A stretch of DNA of 64,000 bases, taken from Shouchella patagoniensis. GTDB taxonomy: Bacteria; Bacillota; Bacilli; Bacillales; Bacillaceae_D. Shown in pieces: positions 16,265 through 25,564 of the stretch. The first letter of the stretch is position 1. The number at the start of each line of letters is the position of its first letter. Position numbers and translations under genes: made by a program. The notes under the pieces were generated by a model. That model was not told the DNA's origin, searched no databases, and saw only the letters and a list, made by a program, of their open reading frames with translations. The stretch is from the NCBI RefSeq assembly GCF_002019705.1, contig NZ_KV917377.1:3098565-3162564 (forward strand), written 5' to 3'.

Positions 16265-17851
16265 ATGAAAAAGAGGTGGATGCTAGCAGCATCGTTTGCT
16301 GCACTGGCAATCGCGGGGTGTTCAGGGGAAGAAGTCGAGCAGAAATTGGATGAAGAAGAGCGAATAAAAAATGTGAATGCAGAAGGGTTTCCTATTGTAA
16401 ACGAAGCAATTGATATGGAGTTGTATACTGGCCAGGCACCAAATAATTTACAAAACTATGAAGAACGGCTTATTTGGAAGACCTATGCAGATCTCTCTAA
16501 CATAAATGTTGATTTTAATGAAGTGCCATTCGATGGACTCGAAGAAAAAGTGAACCTAACTCTTGCTAGTGGAGAATACCCTGATGCCTTTTATTCTGCA
16601 GGGATCAATTCTCAGCAATTGACGGAATACGGAGCCCAAGGTGTGTTTATCAAATTGGATGAACTAATCGAAGAATATGCTCCTAATTTAACAAAATTAA
16701 TGGAGGAATACCCACAAGTTCGTAAAGGGTTAACGATGGCTGACGGGCACATTTACTCGTTTCCTTCTTTCTATGACCCTGACTTTACTTCGATGGTAGT
16801 TGGTACGCCAATATGGCTAAACCAACACTTTTTAGAAGAGCTTGATATGGATGAACCAACGACAATTGACGAGTATTATCAATACTTAAAAGGTGTGAAA
16901 GAAGAAGAGTTGGGGATTCCATACAGTGGAACAAGCGTCGATAATTTTATAATGCAAATACGTGGATCGTGGGGACTCGGTACAAGGGGTCTTGCTCATA
17001 AGTTTATAGATATTAACCCTGAAACGGAAGAGCTTCGGTTTACAAGGACAGATGAGCACTATAAAGAAGTACTTGAGTTTGTGCATCAACTGTGGTCCGA
17101 AGGATTAATTGATAAAGATATTTACACAATGACGAGTCAGGAATTTTATGCTAAAGGCGAAATCGGTAATATTGGATCTATGATGATTTATAACCCTGTT
17201 ACACAAATGAATCAGAATGCAGAAGCTTACGAAGGTATGGCTGCGCTTGAGGGTCCTTATGGTGATTCATTTTACACGCATGTAAAGGCAGCCCTTGTAC
17301 ACGTAGGATCGTTTGTCATTACTGAAAAAATGGAAAATCCAGAGGCAGCAGTACGCTGGGTTGATCATTTTTACGGAGAAGAAGGTGCGTTGCTCCAATT
17401 TATGGGGGTTGAAGGCGAGACTTTTGAAGTGGCTGATGATGGAAGTTATGAATTTACGGAAGAAATATCAAATCACCCTGACGGATTAACCCAGGATCAA
17501 GCAGTTGCACAGCATATGACATGGCTTGGTGGAAGGGTGCCTTCTTTTGTAAAATCAAATTATTTTACTGGCTCTGAAGGATTGCCAAATGCAATGGAAG
17601 CAGGTGAAAAAGTTAAGGAATCAATCCCGGAAATATGGAATTATTTTAATTACACAGCAGAAGAGCTTCAGTTTAAACAATCAATCGGAACAGATATAGA
17701 AACATTTATTCTAGAAAATGAAGCAGCGTTTGTTACTGGTAAGAACTCCTTTGACGAGTGGGAGGAATACATCGAACAAGTAAACAATCTTGGTGCAGAA
17801 GAATACTTAGCGATAGAAGAGGCTGCATATGAACGATACATTAAAAATTAA
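16265..17851 (+). CDS. LplA/LipO-type solute-binding lipoprotein (receptor 2)
   Basis: A 528-residue binding lipoprotein; the signal peptide ends with lipobox IAGC. It shares GFPIVNEAIDMELYTGQ, VDFNEVPFDGL, GEYPDAFYSAG and RKGLTMADGHIYSFPSFY with receptor 1 at 11024, showing a duplication. It is encoded directly after the permease pair and before a GDPD, so it is the operon's own receptor; receptor 1 may widen ligand range. Strongly acidic composition fits an extracellular protein of an alkaliphile. Confidence 0.88.
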   Translation: MKKRWMLAASFAALAIAGCSGEEVEQKLDEEERIKNVNAEGFPIVNEAIDMELYTGQAPNNLQNYEERLIWKTYADLSNINVDFNEVPFDGLEEKVNLTLASGEYPDAFYSAGINSQQLTEYGAQGVFIKLDELIEEYAPNLTKLMEEYPQVRKGLTMADGHIYSFPSFYDPDFTSMVVGTPIWLNQHFLEELDMDEPTTIDEYYQYLKGVKEEELGIPYSGTSVDNFIMQIRGSWGLGTRGLAHKFIDINPETEELRFTRTDEHYKEVLEFVHQLWSEGLIDKDIYTMTSQEFYAKGEIGNIGSMMIYNPVTQMNQNAEAYEGMAALEGPYGDSFYTHVKAALVHVGSFVITEKMENPEAAVRWVDHFYGEEGALLQFMGVEGETFEVADDGSYEFTEEISNHPDGLTQDQAVAQHMTWLGGRVPSFVKSNYFTGSEGLPNAMEAGEKVKESIPEIWNYFNYTAEELQFKQSIGTDIETFILENEAAFVTGKNSFDEWEEYIEQVNNLGAEEYLAIEEAAYERYIKN

Positions 17852-17874
17852 CAAACAGAAAGGGCGATATCTAG

Positions 17875-18585
17875 ATGACGATTGAAGCGATTGCTCATAG
17901 AGGTTATTCTACAAAGTACCCAGAAAATACACTTTCTGCTTATCAAGCAAGTATTGATTTAGGATTCTCTCATATTGAAATTGATGTCCATTTAAGCAAG
18001 GATGGCATCCCCGTCATTATGCATGATAAAACGGTTGACCGCACAACAGATGGAAGTGGACTTATTATTGACCACACGCTTAATGAGCTCCAGTCATTGA
18101 AAATGAAGGGCGGGGAGAGAATGCCTACGCTAGATGAAACGCTCGAACTGGCGAAGGATCAATGCAAAGTGGCAATTGAGCTTAAGCAAAGCAATGATAT
18201 GTACGAAGGACTTGAGAAGAAAGTGTACGAGTTAATTGTAGAGAAGGAAATGATTGATGCTGTGTATGTAAACTCATTTAACCATGAAGCGATAAGGAGA
18301 ATGAGGTCAATCGCTCCAGAACTTGAACTTGGCATTATTAAAGCAAAAGCAACTCCGGATCTTTTTCCATTGATGAAAGAAATAGGAGCTTCATCACTTG
18401 CAATGGAACTACCTTATTATAGCGATACTTTTGCTGATAAATGCAAGAATGAAGGCATTCAGCTAATTGTATGGCCTGTAGATACAATTGAAGCATGTAC
18501 AATGATGATTAAACGACAGAATGTCTTGTGTACTGTAAATGAATTAGAACAATTTAAAGCATATTACTATGAGAAAGAGGACTAG
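17875..18585 (+). CDS. Cytoplasmic glycerophosphodiester phosphodiesterase
   Basis: A 236-residue GDPD with AHRGYSTKYPENTLSAY, HIEIDVHLSKDGIPVIMHDK and TVDRTTDGSG, giving both catalytic His residues and the acidic metal ligands; no signal peptide. It is short and close to bacterial UgpQ in size. As last gene in the GlpP-led operon it would release glycerol-3-phosphate from imported diesters; that product is also the inducer sensed by GlpP, which would close a positive loop. This is the third GDPD in 9.3 kb. Confidence 0.9.
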   Translation: MTIEAIAHRGYSTKYPENTLSAYQASIDLGFSHIEIDVHLSKDGIPVIMHDKTVDRTTDGSGLIIDHTLNELQSLKMKGGERMPTLDETLELAKDQCKVAIELKQSNDMYEGLEKKVYELIVEKEMIDAVYVNSFNHEAIRRMRSIAPELELGIIKAKATPDLFPLMKEIGASSLAMELPYYSDTFADKCKNEGIQLIVWPVDTIEACTMMIKRQNVLCTVNELEQFKAYYYEKED

Positions 18586-18614
18586 GCTGCTGCCTAAGTT
18601 CTCTTTCTTTTTAT
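18571..18614 (+). terminator. Rho-independent terminator of the glpP operon
   Basis: GAAAGAG (18573-18579) pairs with CTCTTTC (18601-18607), with inner ACTaGGC/GCC-AGT pairing and a TGCT loop, followed by TTTTT. The left arm overlaps the end of the GDPD coding region. Confidence 0.8.
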
Positions 18615-18858
18615 TTGATAACCAGAGCTAAATCGTATGTATGGCAACTGTTGCATCGTTATTTCCGTTTATTGATGCTAGGAATGTAGCAGTTATGAAT
18701 GTGTTCAGGTAACCAATTTGTTAATGAATCGTTGATTTTGACAGTTTGATTATCCACCCAAGTCTATTCGTGCAAGGGCAATTGTTGAATCGATTAATCG
18801 ATTGTGAACATAAGATGAAGGGGGCAATAAGGAAAGTTATGTTCAACAGGAGGGAAGC

Positions 18859-19800
18859 ATGGGATCAAGAAAACTTTTTCATCTATTGTTTATTGCGAAG
18901 GATACATCTTCTTATATTGATCGTAACTATTCGTATTTAGAAGAAGCTTTGGCTGAGCGTGTTCATGTAACGTTTTGGCGGAAATCTGGACATATCCAAT
19001 CTATTCTAAAGCAAATCCCTACCACTCCTGATTTTATTTTAATTATCCATGATATCGGGGGGAGGTTTGAGCCCGGTATAAATGGGCTTTCGACAATATC
19101 GATTCCATCAGCTGTCATTGTGAATGATGTGCATCGGTTCACAGAAAAGAGGCGACAGTTCTTCAGAAAAAATAAGACTACATTTGTATTTAGTGTAGTA
19201 AGGAACGCCTGCCTAGTCACTTACCCTGAATTAGCAGAGCGGATAAGCTGGTTTCCACACTTTGTTGAGCCATCGGTATTTAAGGACTATCAGCTACAGA
19301 AGGAGTATGATTTGCTAATGCTTGGAGCGATAGGTGAGGCCTATCCGTTTCGCAATCATATATTAAAAACGTTTACGAACAATCCTCATTTCGTTTATCG
19401 GCCTCATCCAGGTTATGTTTATCACGAAGCAGCTAGTGATGAGTGGGTTGGAAAGCGTTATGCAATCGAATTAAATAAGGCAAAACTTTTTTTAACGTGT
19501 CCATCGAAGTATAACTATCCAGTAAAAAAATATTACGAGGCACTTGCCTGCCGTACACTTCTAATGGCTCCTAGTTTTAAAGAGTTAGAGGACATAGGAT
19601 TTATACCGGGAACTCACTTTGTTGAAGTGGAAGAAGGAAATATAGCTGAGGCTGCTTCATATTATTTACATCATCAAGCAGAAAGAGAGTTAATTGCTGG
19701 GGAAGGGTACGCGTTTATTCATCGTAATCATTCAACTGCAGCGCGCTCAGAGCAGCTGATTAATCAGATTGAAACAATACTCAACATGAAGGAGAAGTAA
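18859..19800 (+). CDS. CgeB-like glycosyltransferase
   Basis: A 313-residue soluble protein with the layout of CgeB/spore-maturation-type glycosyltransferases: an N-terminal Rossmann-like half and a C-terminal half with the YYEALACRTLLMAPS segment that corresponds to the donor-binding EAxA(C/A)G region of GT-B enzymes. No membrane span. AGGAGGG precedes the ATG. First gene of a surface-polysaccharide group, with 3 bp to the acetyltransferase. In B. subtilis CgeB acts on the spore crust glycan; whether this cluster is for spores or the vegetative wall cannot be read from the sequence. Confidence 0.72.
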   Translation: MGSRKLFHLLFIAKDTSSYIDRNYSYLEEALAERVHVTFWRKSGHIQSILKQIPTTPDFILIIHDIGGRFEPGINGLSTISIPSAVIVNDVHRFTEKRRQFFRKNKTTFVFSVVRNACLVTYPELAERISWFPHFVEPSVFKDYQLQKEYDLLMLGAIGEAYPFRNHILKTFTNNPHFVYRPHPGYVYHEAASDEWVGKRYAIELNKAKLFLTCPSKYNYPVKKYYEALACRTLLMAPSFKELEDIGFIPGTHFVEVEEGNIAEAASYYLHHQAERELIAGEGYAFIHRNHSTAARSEQLINQIETILNMKEK

Positions 19801-19803
19801 ACA

Positions 19804-20484
19804 ATGACTGATAAACTAAAAATAGGACGAAATGTAGTAATTGATGAAGGTGTTGTACTCGGAAATCAAGTAGTAATCGGCGACAACACTGTTATATTAA
19901 GCGGAACAGAGCTTGGGGACGGGGTGGAAGTAGGGGCTAATTGTGTTCTCGGTATTCAGCCAGGTGGCAATAAGCGTATGAGGAAAACAGGTGAAGGGAC
20001 AAAAAAGCTTATTATCGGTGAAGGTACAAAACTTGGATCTTTGGTTTCTATCTATGCTGGAACGGAACTAGGAGAGCACGTTTTTGTTGGCGATCATGCA
20101 AGTATAAGAGAGTCAGTTAAGGTTGGAAATGGAACTGTTATTGGACGCTCTGCTATCGTAGAGTTAAATACAACAATTGGTGCTAGTTGTACAATCCAGA
20201 CATCCGCTTATGTTACTGGAGATACAATTATTGAAGATCATGTCTTTATCGGTCCATGCGTGTCGATGTCTAATGATAAATATATGGGTGCGAAAGCCTA
20301 TGAGATGAAAGGCCCTCATATTGAATCGTATGCCAAAATTGGAAATAATGCAACGTTACTTCCAGGTGTACGTGTAGGTAAAGGCACCATTGTTGGCGCT
20401 GGTGCTGTTGTCACAAAAGATACAGGTGATCATGTGGTTGTAGCTGGTGTCCCTGCTCGTTTGTTAAAGGAGAAGGGCAAATGA
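19804..20484 (+). CDS. Left-handed beta-helix N-acetyltransferase, WbpD-like
   Basis: A 226-residue acyltransferase made mostly of hexapeptide repeats (IGRNVV, LGNQVV, IGDNTV, LGDGVE, VGNGTV and so on), with the WbpD-type region HVFIGPCVSMSNDKYMG and the C-terminal VGAGAVVTKDTGDHVVVAGVPARLL. WbpD acetylates the 3-amino group of UDP-2-acetamido-3-amino-glucuronic acid. The same cluster encodes homologues of all other steps (24269, 25561, 28844, 21737), which supports that role. It overlaps the next gene by 4 bp. Confidence 0.8.
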   Translation: MTDKLKIGRNVVIDEGVVLGNQVVIGDNTVILSGTELGDGVEVGANCVLGIQPGGNKRMRKTGEGTKKLIIGEGTKLGSLVSIYAGTELGEHVFVGDHASIRESVKVGNGTVIGRSAIVELNTTIGASCTIQTSAYVTGDTIIEDHVFIGPCVSMSNDKYMGAKAYEMKGPHIESYAKIGNNATLLPGVRVGKGTIVGAGAVVTKDTGDHVVVAGVPARLLKEKGK

Positions 20485-21719
20485 CAAAAGTATGTATGCT
20501 TGTACACACGCATTCGTTCCTTGACACACGCATCTTTCAAAAGGAAGCAAAATCACTACAAAAACATGGGTACGAGGTTGTAATGATCGTACCAAGAATG
20601 AAGGGGAAGCTCTTCCGAATTAATAAAGAACCATTTGAAAATGAGTTGTTGGAACCTTCATTTATGTATGAGGGTATTAAAATAGTTACGTATGATTTTG
20701 AGACGTTTAAACCAACTGTTGAGCATATGCAGGAGCATGTCGATGTCGAAACATTGGCGTTTAATAACCCCTTAGTAAAGTTAGGTCTTGCGGAGAATGC
20801 CGATGTGTATCACGCTCATGAAGTGGCTTCTTTATTTGCGGGGATAGGAATCAAACGTAAGCGTATAAAGGATGGGAAGCCTGTTAAGTTAATCTTTGAT
20901 AGCCATGATTTAATCCCAGACCCTTTCGATAAAAAGCAGAAATTTATTGCAATGGGCAAGTTGCTTGACGATATGCTAAATGAAATTGACCAACTAATTA
21001 CCGTCTCCCCATCGATAAAAGCGTATTACATTACGAAACAACCGCTTTTACCGATTGAGATTCTTTATAACTCTCCGCCATTAAACAAAGAGTATCAAGC
21101 CAGAATACCAAAAGCGACAGAATTAACAGTTGGCTATGAAGGTCACGTTGCTAATAACAAAAAAGGAAGTAGTGACAAGATCTATAAAATAACAGATCTT
21201 GCAAAGCAGCAGGTTGCTTCTTTCACATTTAAAATTATTGGTGGTGTGTTGCACGGTCACAAACTTGAGATTCCAGAAAAGTTAAAGCCCCATATTGCCA
21301 TGACGGGTTGGGTTCCGTTTGAAGGTATTGCGAAAGAGATGGCGGAGGTTGACATTGGTTGGATTGATTTTGATGACTTAAGTAACTCATTGAATCGATC
21401 GTACGCATTGCCAAATAAATTTTTTAGTTATTTAAATAACGGAATTCCAGTTATTGTGAACAAGTGCCATGATATGGAGCAGTTTATCCAAACGCACCAA
21501 TGTGGAATTGTCTTAAACAAGCAAAAGGCTACAGGGGAAGATTACGCAGAAGCCATTTTATACTTGCATCAAAACCGTGATCAATTACAACAAATGAGCA
21601 TAAATGCACGTAAAGCAATGGAAGATTTATATAACTGGGAGAAGATGGAGCAGCGGATGTTGCAAATGTACGAAGCGTTGCTGGCAGACAAACCGAAAAG
21701 CTTCTATATAGAGAAATAA
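20481..21719 (+). CDS. Family 4-like glycosyltransferase
   Basis: A 412-residue GT-B glycosyltransferase. N-terminal VCMLVHTHSFLDTRIFQKEA and C-terminal SLNRSYALPNKFFSYLNNGIP with a following CGIVL segment are typical of GT4-like enzymes. It is clearly paralogous to the protein at 22951 (same HxFLDxRIFxKEAKSL opening and YxHGY/PNKFFSYL regions). The ATG overlaps the acetyltransferase stop. Donor and acceptor are unknown; a (di)acetamido-uronic acid donor is possible from the cluster content. Confidence 0.82.
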   Translation: MTKVCMLVHTHSFLDTRIFQKEAKSLQKHGYEVVMIVPRMKGKLFRINKEPFENELLEPSFMYEGIKIVTYDFETFKPTVEHMQEHVDVETLAFNNPLVKLGLAENADVYHAHEVASLFAGIGIKRKRIKDGKPVKLIFDSHDLIPDPFDKKQKFIAMGKLLDDMLNEIDQLITVSPSIKAYYITKQPLLPIEILYNSPPLNKEYQARIPKATELTVGYEGHVANNKKGSSDKIYKITDLAKQQVASFTFKIIGGVLHGHKLEIPEKLKPHIAMTGWVPFEGIAKEMAEVDIGWIDFDDLSNSLNRSYALPNKFFSYLNNGIPVIVNKCHDMEQFIQTHQCGIVLNKQKATGEDYAEAILYLHQNRDQLQQMSINARKAMEDLYNWEKMEQRMLQMYEALLADKPKSFYIEK

Positions 21720-21758
21720 AAAAGAACTTCCCTTTGTTAAGAAGGGAAGTTCTTTTTT
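21718..21758. terminator. Bidirectional terminator between convergent genes
   Basis: Perfect 16-bp arms 21718-21733 (ends GAACTTCCCT) and 21743-21758 (starts AGGGAAGTTC) with A-run and T-run on either side, so it can stop transcription from both strands. It contains the stop codon of the minus-strand epimerase. Confidence 0.88.
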
Positions 21759-22819
21759 ATAATCGTATAAATTTGGTCGGCGGAATGACCGTCGCCAAAT
21801 AAGGCCGGGTAAGTCGATTGTTCTTTCGCCAATTGAACAGCTTTTAAAATGGCTGTTGGGTTACGTGCATCAGCTAGTCGGTTCCACTTTGCTTCGACTG
21901 TTTCGATCCATTCTGTTTCATCGCGCAGTGTAACGCAAGGGATACGCAGCATATAGGCTTCTTTTTGCACACCGCCAGAATCGGTTACGATTGCCTTGGC
22001 TTGACTCATCAGTGCTAGCATATCGAAATAATCAAGAGGGTCAATGAAGAGTAAGGAACTTTTATCTGTAAAAATAGGTGCATTTAATTGTTGTAATTGC
22101 TTCTTGGTACGTGGATGGAGTGGCAGTATCACTTTTTTGCCGAGTTTCGAAAGTCCTTCCATAATAGCGCTAAGCCGTGTTAAGTCATCTGTATTTTCAG
22201 CACGATGAATGGTAGCTACATAATACTCTTTTAAAGTGAGGTTTAATTGACTGAGAATGGCGGATTGTTTCTCCGCCTTCGCTTTGTAATGAAGAACGGC
22301 ATCATACATAATATCTCCAGTTGCATAAACCCCTTTTGTAATGCCCTCATTTTTTAATTGATTAGCGGCAGCTTGTGAAGGGCAAAACAAAAGGCTTGAT
22401 AGATGGTCTGTTACAATTCGGTTAATCTCTTCAGGCATGTAGCGGTTGAAACTTCGCAACCCAGATTCAACGTGAATAATTGGGATATGGAGCTTGGACG
22501 AGGCAAGGCTACCAGCAATCGTAGAATTGGTATCCCCATAAACTAATACAGCATCTGGTTTTTCTTTAATGAATACCTGTTCTAATTCGATTAACATTTT
22601 TCCTGTTTGCTCTCCATGTGAGCCGGAGCCGATACCAAGGTGATAGTCGGGTTTAGGAATATTTAGTTGGGTGAAAAAAACATCCGACATATTGGCATTA
22701 TAATGTTGGCCTGTGTGCACGAGCACTTCTTGAATGGAAGGATCTTGGCGCAGCCGTTTTGAAACCATACAAGCTTTTATGAACTGGGGACGTGCCCCAA
22801 TGACAGTAACGATTTTCAT
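21737..22819 (-). CDS. UDP-N-acetylglucosamine-type 2-epimerase, probably WbpI-like
   Basis: A 360-residue non-hydrolysing 2-epimerase of the WecB family: GARPQFIKA, HTGQHYN, VYGDTNSTIAG, HVESGLRSF, MPEEINR, HRAENTD and TDSGGVQKEAY are all present. The segment after the last motif reads LRDETEW where WecB/MnaA proteins have a TERPE motif; the ETEW form is what I expect in WbpI-type enzymes that epimerise UDP-2,3-diacetamido-2,3-dideoxy-glucuronate. Given the neighbouring WbpA/B/D/E homologues, that substrate is more likely than plain UDP-GlcNAc. It is encoded against its neighbours, with GGAGGAG before the ATG. Confidence 0.85.
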   Translation of the reverse strand: MKIVTVIGARPQFIKACMVSKRLRQDPSIQEVLVHTGQHYNANMSDVFFTQLNIPKPDYHLGIGSGSHGEQTGKMLIELEQVFIKEKPDAVLVYGDTNSTIAGSLASSKLHIPIIHVESGLRSFNRYMPEEINRIVTDHLSSLLFCPSQAAANQLKNEGITKGVYATGDIMYDAVLHYKAKAEKQSAILSQLNLTLKEYYVATIHRAENTDDLTRLSAIMEGLSKLGKKVILPLHPRTKKQLQQLNAPIFTDKSSLLFIDPLDYFDMLALMSQAKAIVTDSGGVQKEAYMLRIPCVTLRDETEWIETVEAKWNRLADARNPTAILKAVQLAKEQSTYPALFGDGHSADQIYTIIKKNFPS

Positions 22820-22950
22820 TGTCTCCTCCTATAGATGCACCAATCGGGTGTATGTTTCATTCGATACTAGTAAATGTATGAAAAAGAAGAATTTATGCCA
22901 CGGCAGTAAGGATAATTGGATAAGTACCCTTGGCTATAGGAGGAGAGGCA

Positions 22951-24171
22951 GTGGGAAACCGTGTATGTTTTTTAGTGGCAGAGCACCCCTTTTTAGATGC
23001 ACGTATCTTTAAAAAGGAAGCAAAAAGTCTTGTACAAAAAGGATATGATGTCACGATAATTGTTCCGAGACGGAAAGGGTTTTTATTTGATATAGATGGG
23101 ACGCTAATGAAGGACCGTTTTTTAGAAGTGTCTTTTATGCATGAGGGGGTGCGAATTCTTACTTATGATCCACCAACGGGAAAACAACAACCAGCAAGAC
23201 AACTAAGTTATTTAAGAACAGGAAAAGTGGATCCTCTTCCCGGCCCATTGATAAAACTCGCAGTGAAACATGAAGCCGATCTTTACCACGCCCATGAATT
23301 TGCCTCTTGTTATGACGCTATTATGACAAAGCGAATTCTATCTTTAAAAGGGAAGGACACTCGACTCATTTATGATAGCCATGAACTTGTCCCAGATCCG
23401 AAGGAAAGAATGAGCCAAACTGTAAGAGGAAAGCTGGAAGAAATACGTGCGCACATGTTCAAAGAGGTAGATATAGTGATTACTGTATCTGCTTCGATTC
23501 AACAAACCTATCAGCGTATAAATAGAAATGTGCCTATTGAAGTGCTTTTTAATTCACCGTTTTTATCACCTTATGATCAAAAAGCGAGGGTAGGGAACTC
23601 TCCTCTTGTTCTGGGTTATGTGGGTCGAATGGAGGAACATAAAGGCAGTTTAGCAAAATTGATACAAATTTTAGATTATGGAAATCAGTCAATCGATTTG
23701 CGGGCAAAAATTATTGGTGGTCAAACTGAGGTTAACACCATGGAGTTACCACACCATCTTAGGGATAAGGTTGATATTGTTGGATGGCTACCGTATACGA
23801 ATGTAGCGCAAGCTTTAACGGGGGTCGACATAGGTTGGATTGAAATAAATACAAATAACTCACTCAATCGGATGTATTCGATGCCTAATAAATTCTTTAG
23901 CTACTTAGAAAGAGGGATTCCACCGCTTGTTAATCAATCCAGAGATATGAAAACGTTTATACAAAAATATAAGTGTGGGTTTGTGGTGAAAGAAGATGCT
24001 ACACCATTGGATTTTGCCAATGCACTTATTCAATTGAATGATGACTGGAAGGAAGTTAGCGAGACGGGAAAGCGGGCCAGGAAAGTCATGGAGGATTGGT
24101 TTAGCTGGGAACATATGGAGCAAAAACTGTTTGCCATTTACGACCGTCTCTTAAAATCAGGAAAGCGATGA
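22951..24171 (+). CDS. Family 4-like glycosyltransferase, paralogue of 20481
   Basis: A 406-residue GT-B glycosyltransferase with VCFLVAEHPFLDARIFKKEA near the start, VLGYVGRMEEHKGS and SLNRMYSMPNKFFSYLERGIP. Strong resemblance to the protein at 20481 marks a duplication. I use the GTG at 22951, 6 bp after TAGGAGGAG; a TTG at 22930 in the same frame would put that ribosome site inside the gene. No signal peptide or membrane span is seen. Probably adds another residue of the same polymer. Confidence 0.82.
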   Translation: MGNRVCFLVAEHPFLDARIFKKEAKSLVQKGYDVTIIVPRRKGFLFDIDGTLMKDRFLEVSFMHEGVRILTYDPPTGKQQPARQLSYLRTGKVDPLPGPLIKLAVKHEADLYHAHEFASCYDAIMTKRILSLKGKDTRLIYDSHELVPDPKERMSQTVRGKLEEIRAHMFKEVDIVITVSASIQQTYQRINRNVPIEVLFNSPFLSPYDQKARVGNSPLVLGYVGRMEEHKGSLAKLIQILDYGNQSIDLRAKIIGGQTEVNTMELPHHLRDKVDIVGWLPYTNVAQALTGVDIGWIEINTNNSLNRMYSMPNKFFSYLERGIPPLVNQSRDMKTFIQKYKCGFVVKEDATPLDFANALIQLNDDWKEVSETGKRARKVMEDWFSWEHMEQKLFAIYDRLLKSGKR

Positions 24172-24268
24172 ATTTCCACTTTTCCCTTGATATAGAAGTC
24201 CAGACATCTAAAAAACCCCTACATACAGTAGGTAATGAAGATGGAATCAATGGAGAAGAGGAGACGCT

Positions 24269-25564
24269 ATGAAAAAAGGACAAAAAAGGCAAACGGTTGT
24301 AGTTGTTGGTCTAGGAAAGATTGGGCTTACAATGGCGGCCATTTATGCGAGCAATGGTTTTCATGTTATTGGTACGGATGTGAATCCGGCTGTTATCGAG
24401 TCTGTAAATTCAGGGAAGTCACACGTCAAAAATGAACCAGGGCTTGATGAATTGGTTGAAAAAGGTCACCAAACACAACAGTTGAGCGCTACCCTTGATA
24501 CAAAAGTGGCTGTTTCGAAAGCGGACATTGTTGTTGTAGTTGTACCGGTCCTTGTCTATGAAGATAATGATGTGGATTACACGTATATGGATGCCGCAGT
24601 TGATCAAATCGCAGCAGGTTTAACAAAAAACACAACGGTTATTTTTGAAACGACATTACCTACCGGTGATACAAGAGATCGGTTTGGCGCGAAATTAGAA
24701 GCCGTCTCGGGTTTAATCGCAGGAACGGATTTTTTCTTAGCATATAGCCCGGAACGAGTTTACTCAAACAAGATTTTAAGCGACTTAAAAAAGTATCCTA
24801 AAATTGTAGGGGGAATTAATCAATCAAGCTTGGAGCGTGCTTCGGCGTTTTATAAGCAATCGATTCAAGCGGACATCATCGAAGTGGAATCTACTGAAAC
24901 AGCGGAGTTTGCTAAAGTCGCAGAGTGTGTATACCGCGATGTAAACATCGCTTTAGCGAATGAATTAGCCGTTTATGCTTCTGAGAAAAAGGTCAATATT
25001 CTTGAAGTTATTCAAGCAAGCAATACGCAACCCTATTCGCATATTCACTCACCAGGAATTGGTGTTGGTGGGCACTGTATCCCCATTTACCCTTACTTTT
25101 TTATGAAACGGGGCTTGCCCGAGGGCCTCGCCCACTTAGCACGGAAAGTAAATGATGGTATGTCGATCTATTCGATAAAAGAAATTGATGACTATATGGA
25201 CGGGCTCAAAGACAAGCGAGTGCTTATTCTTGGCTTATCGTATCGTGAAAATGTGAAGGAAGAGACAAAGTCAACGACTTGGTTATTAGTTGACCAATTG
25301 AAACAAAAACAAGCAAAGGTGTTTGTGCATGACCCAATGTTCACGAATATAGAGATCAAAAATCGAAGTCTTACCCCATTCATTTTCACAGAAGACGAAA
25401 CGAAGAAGATTGATGTTATTATTGTGCAAGCTTTCCATGATGAATACAAGAATTTAGAGTTCAGTTCGTTTTCTAACTGCAAGCTGTTGTTTGATGGCAG
25501 GAATGCGCTTGAGCAGCATGAAATAAAAAAACATGGTATTGCATACAAAGGGTTAGGCTTATGA
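24269..25564 (+). CDS. UDP-N-acetyl-hexosamine 6-dehydrogenase, WbpA-like
   Basis: A 431-residue nucleotide-sugar dehydrogenase. N-terminal Rossmann motif VVVVGLGKIGLTMAA, middle domain with STETAEFAKVAECVYRDVNI, and catalytic Cys in GVGGHCIPIYPYF; the C-terminal UDP-binding domain begins near VLILGLSYRENVKEET. It oxidises C6 of a UDP-sugar twice to a uronic acid with NAD+. In this setting UDP-GlcNAc to UDP-GlcNAcA (WbpA step) is the most likely reaction. It overlaps the aminotransferase gene by 4 bp. Confidence 0.85.
   Translation: MKKGQKRQTVVVVGLGKIGLTMAAIYASNGFHVIGTDVNPAVIESVNSGKSHVKNEPGLDELVEKGHQTQQLSATLDTKVAVSKADIVVVVVPVLVYEDNDVDYTYMDAAVDQIAAGLTKNTTVIFETTLPTGDTRDRFGAKLEAVSGLIAGTDFFLAYSPERVYSNKILSDLKKYPKIVGGINQSSLERASAFYKQSIQADIIEVESTETAEFAKVAECVYRDVNIALANELAVYASEKKVNILEVIQASNTQPYSHIHSPGIGVGGHCIPIYPYFFMKRGLPEGLAHLARKVNDGMSIYSIKEIDDYMDGLKDKRVLILGLSYRENVKEETKSTTWLLVDQLKQKQAKVFVHDPMFTNIEIKNRSLTPFIFTEDETKKIDVIIVQAFHDEYKNLEFSSFSNCKLLFDGRNALEQHEIKKHGIAYKGLGL

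Noticed and set aside
21737-22819. Plain UDP-GlcNAc 2-epimerase (MnaA/WecB) for teichoic acid linkage units
   Set aside because: Possible, but the ETEW motif and the neighbouring WbpA/B/D/E homologues fit the diacetamido-uronate epimerase better.
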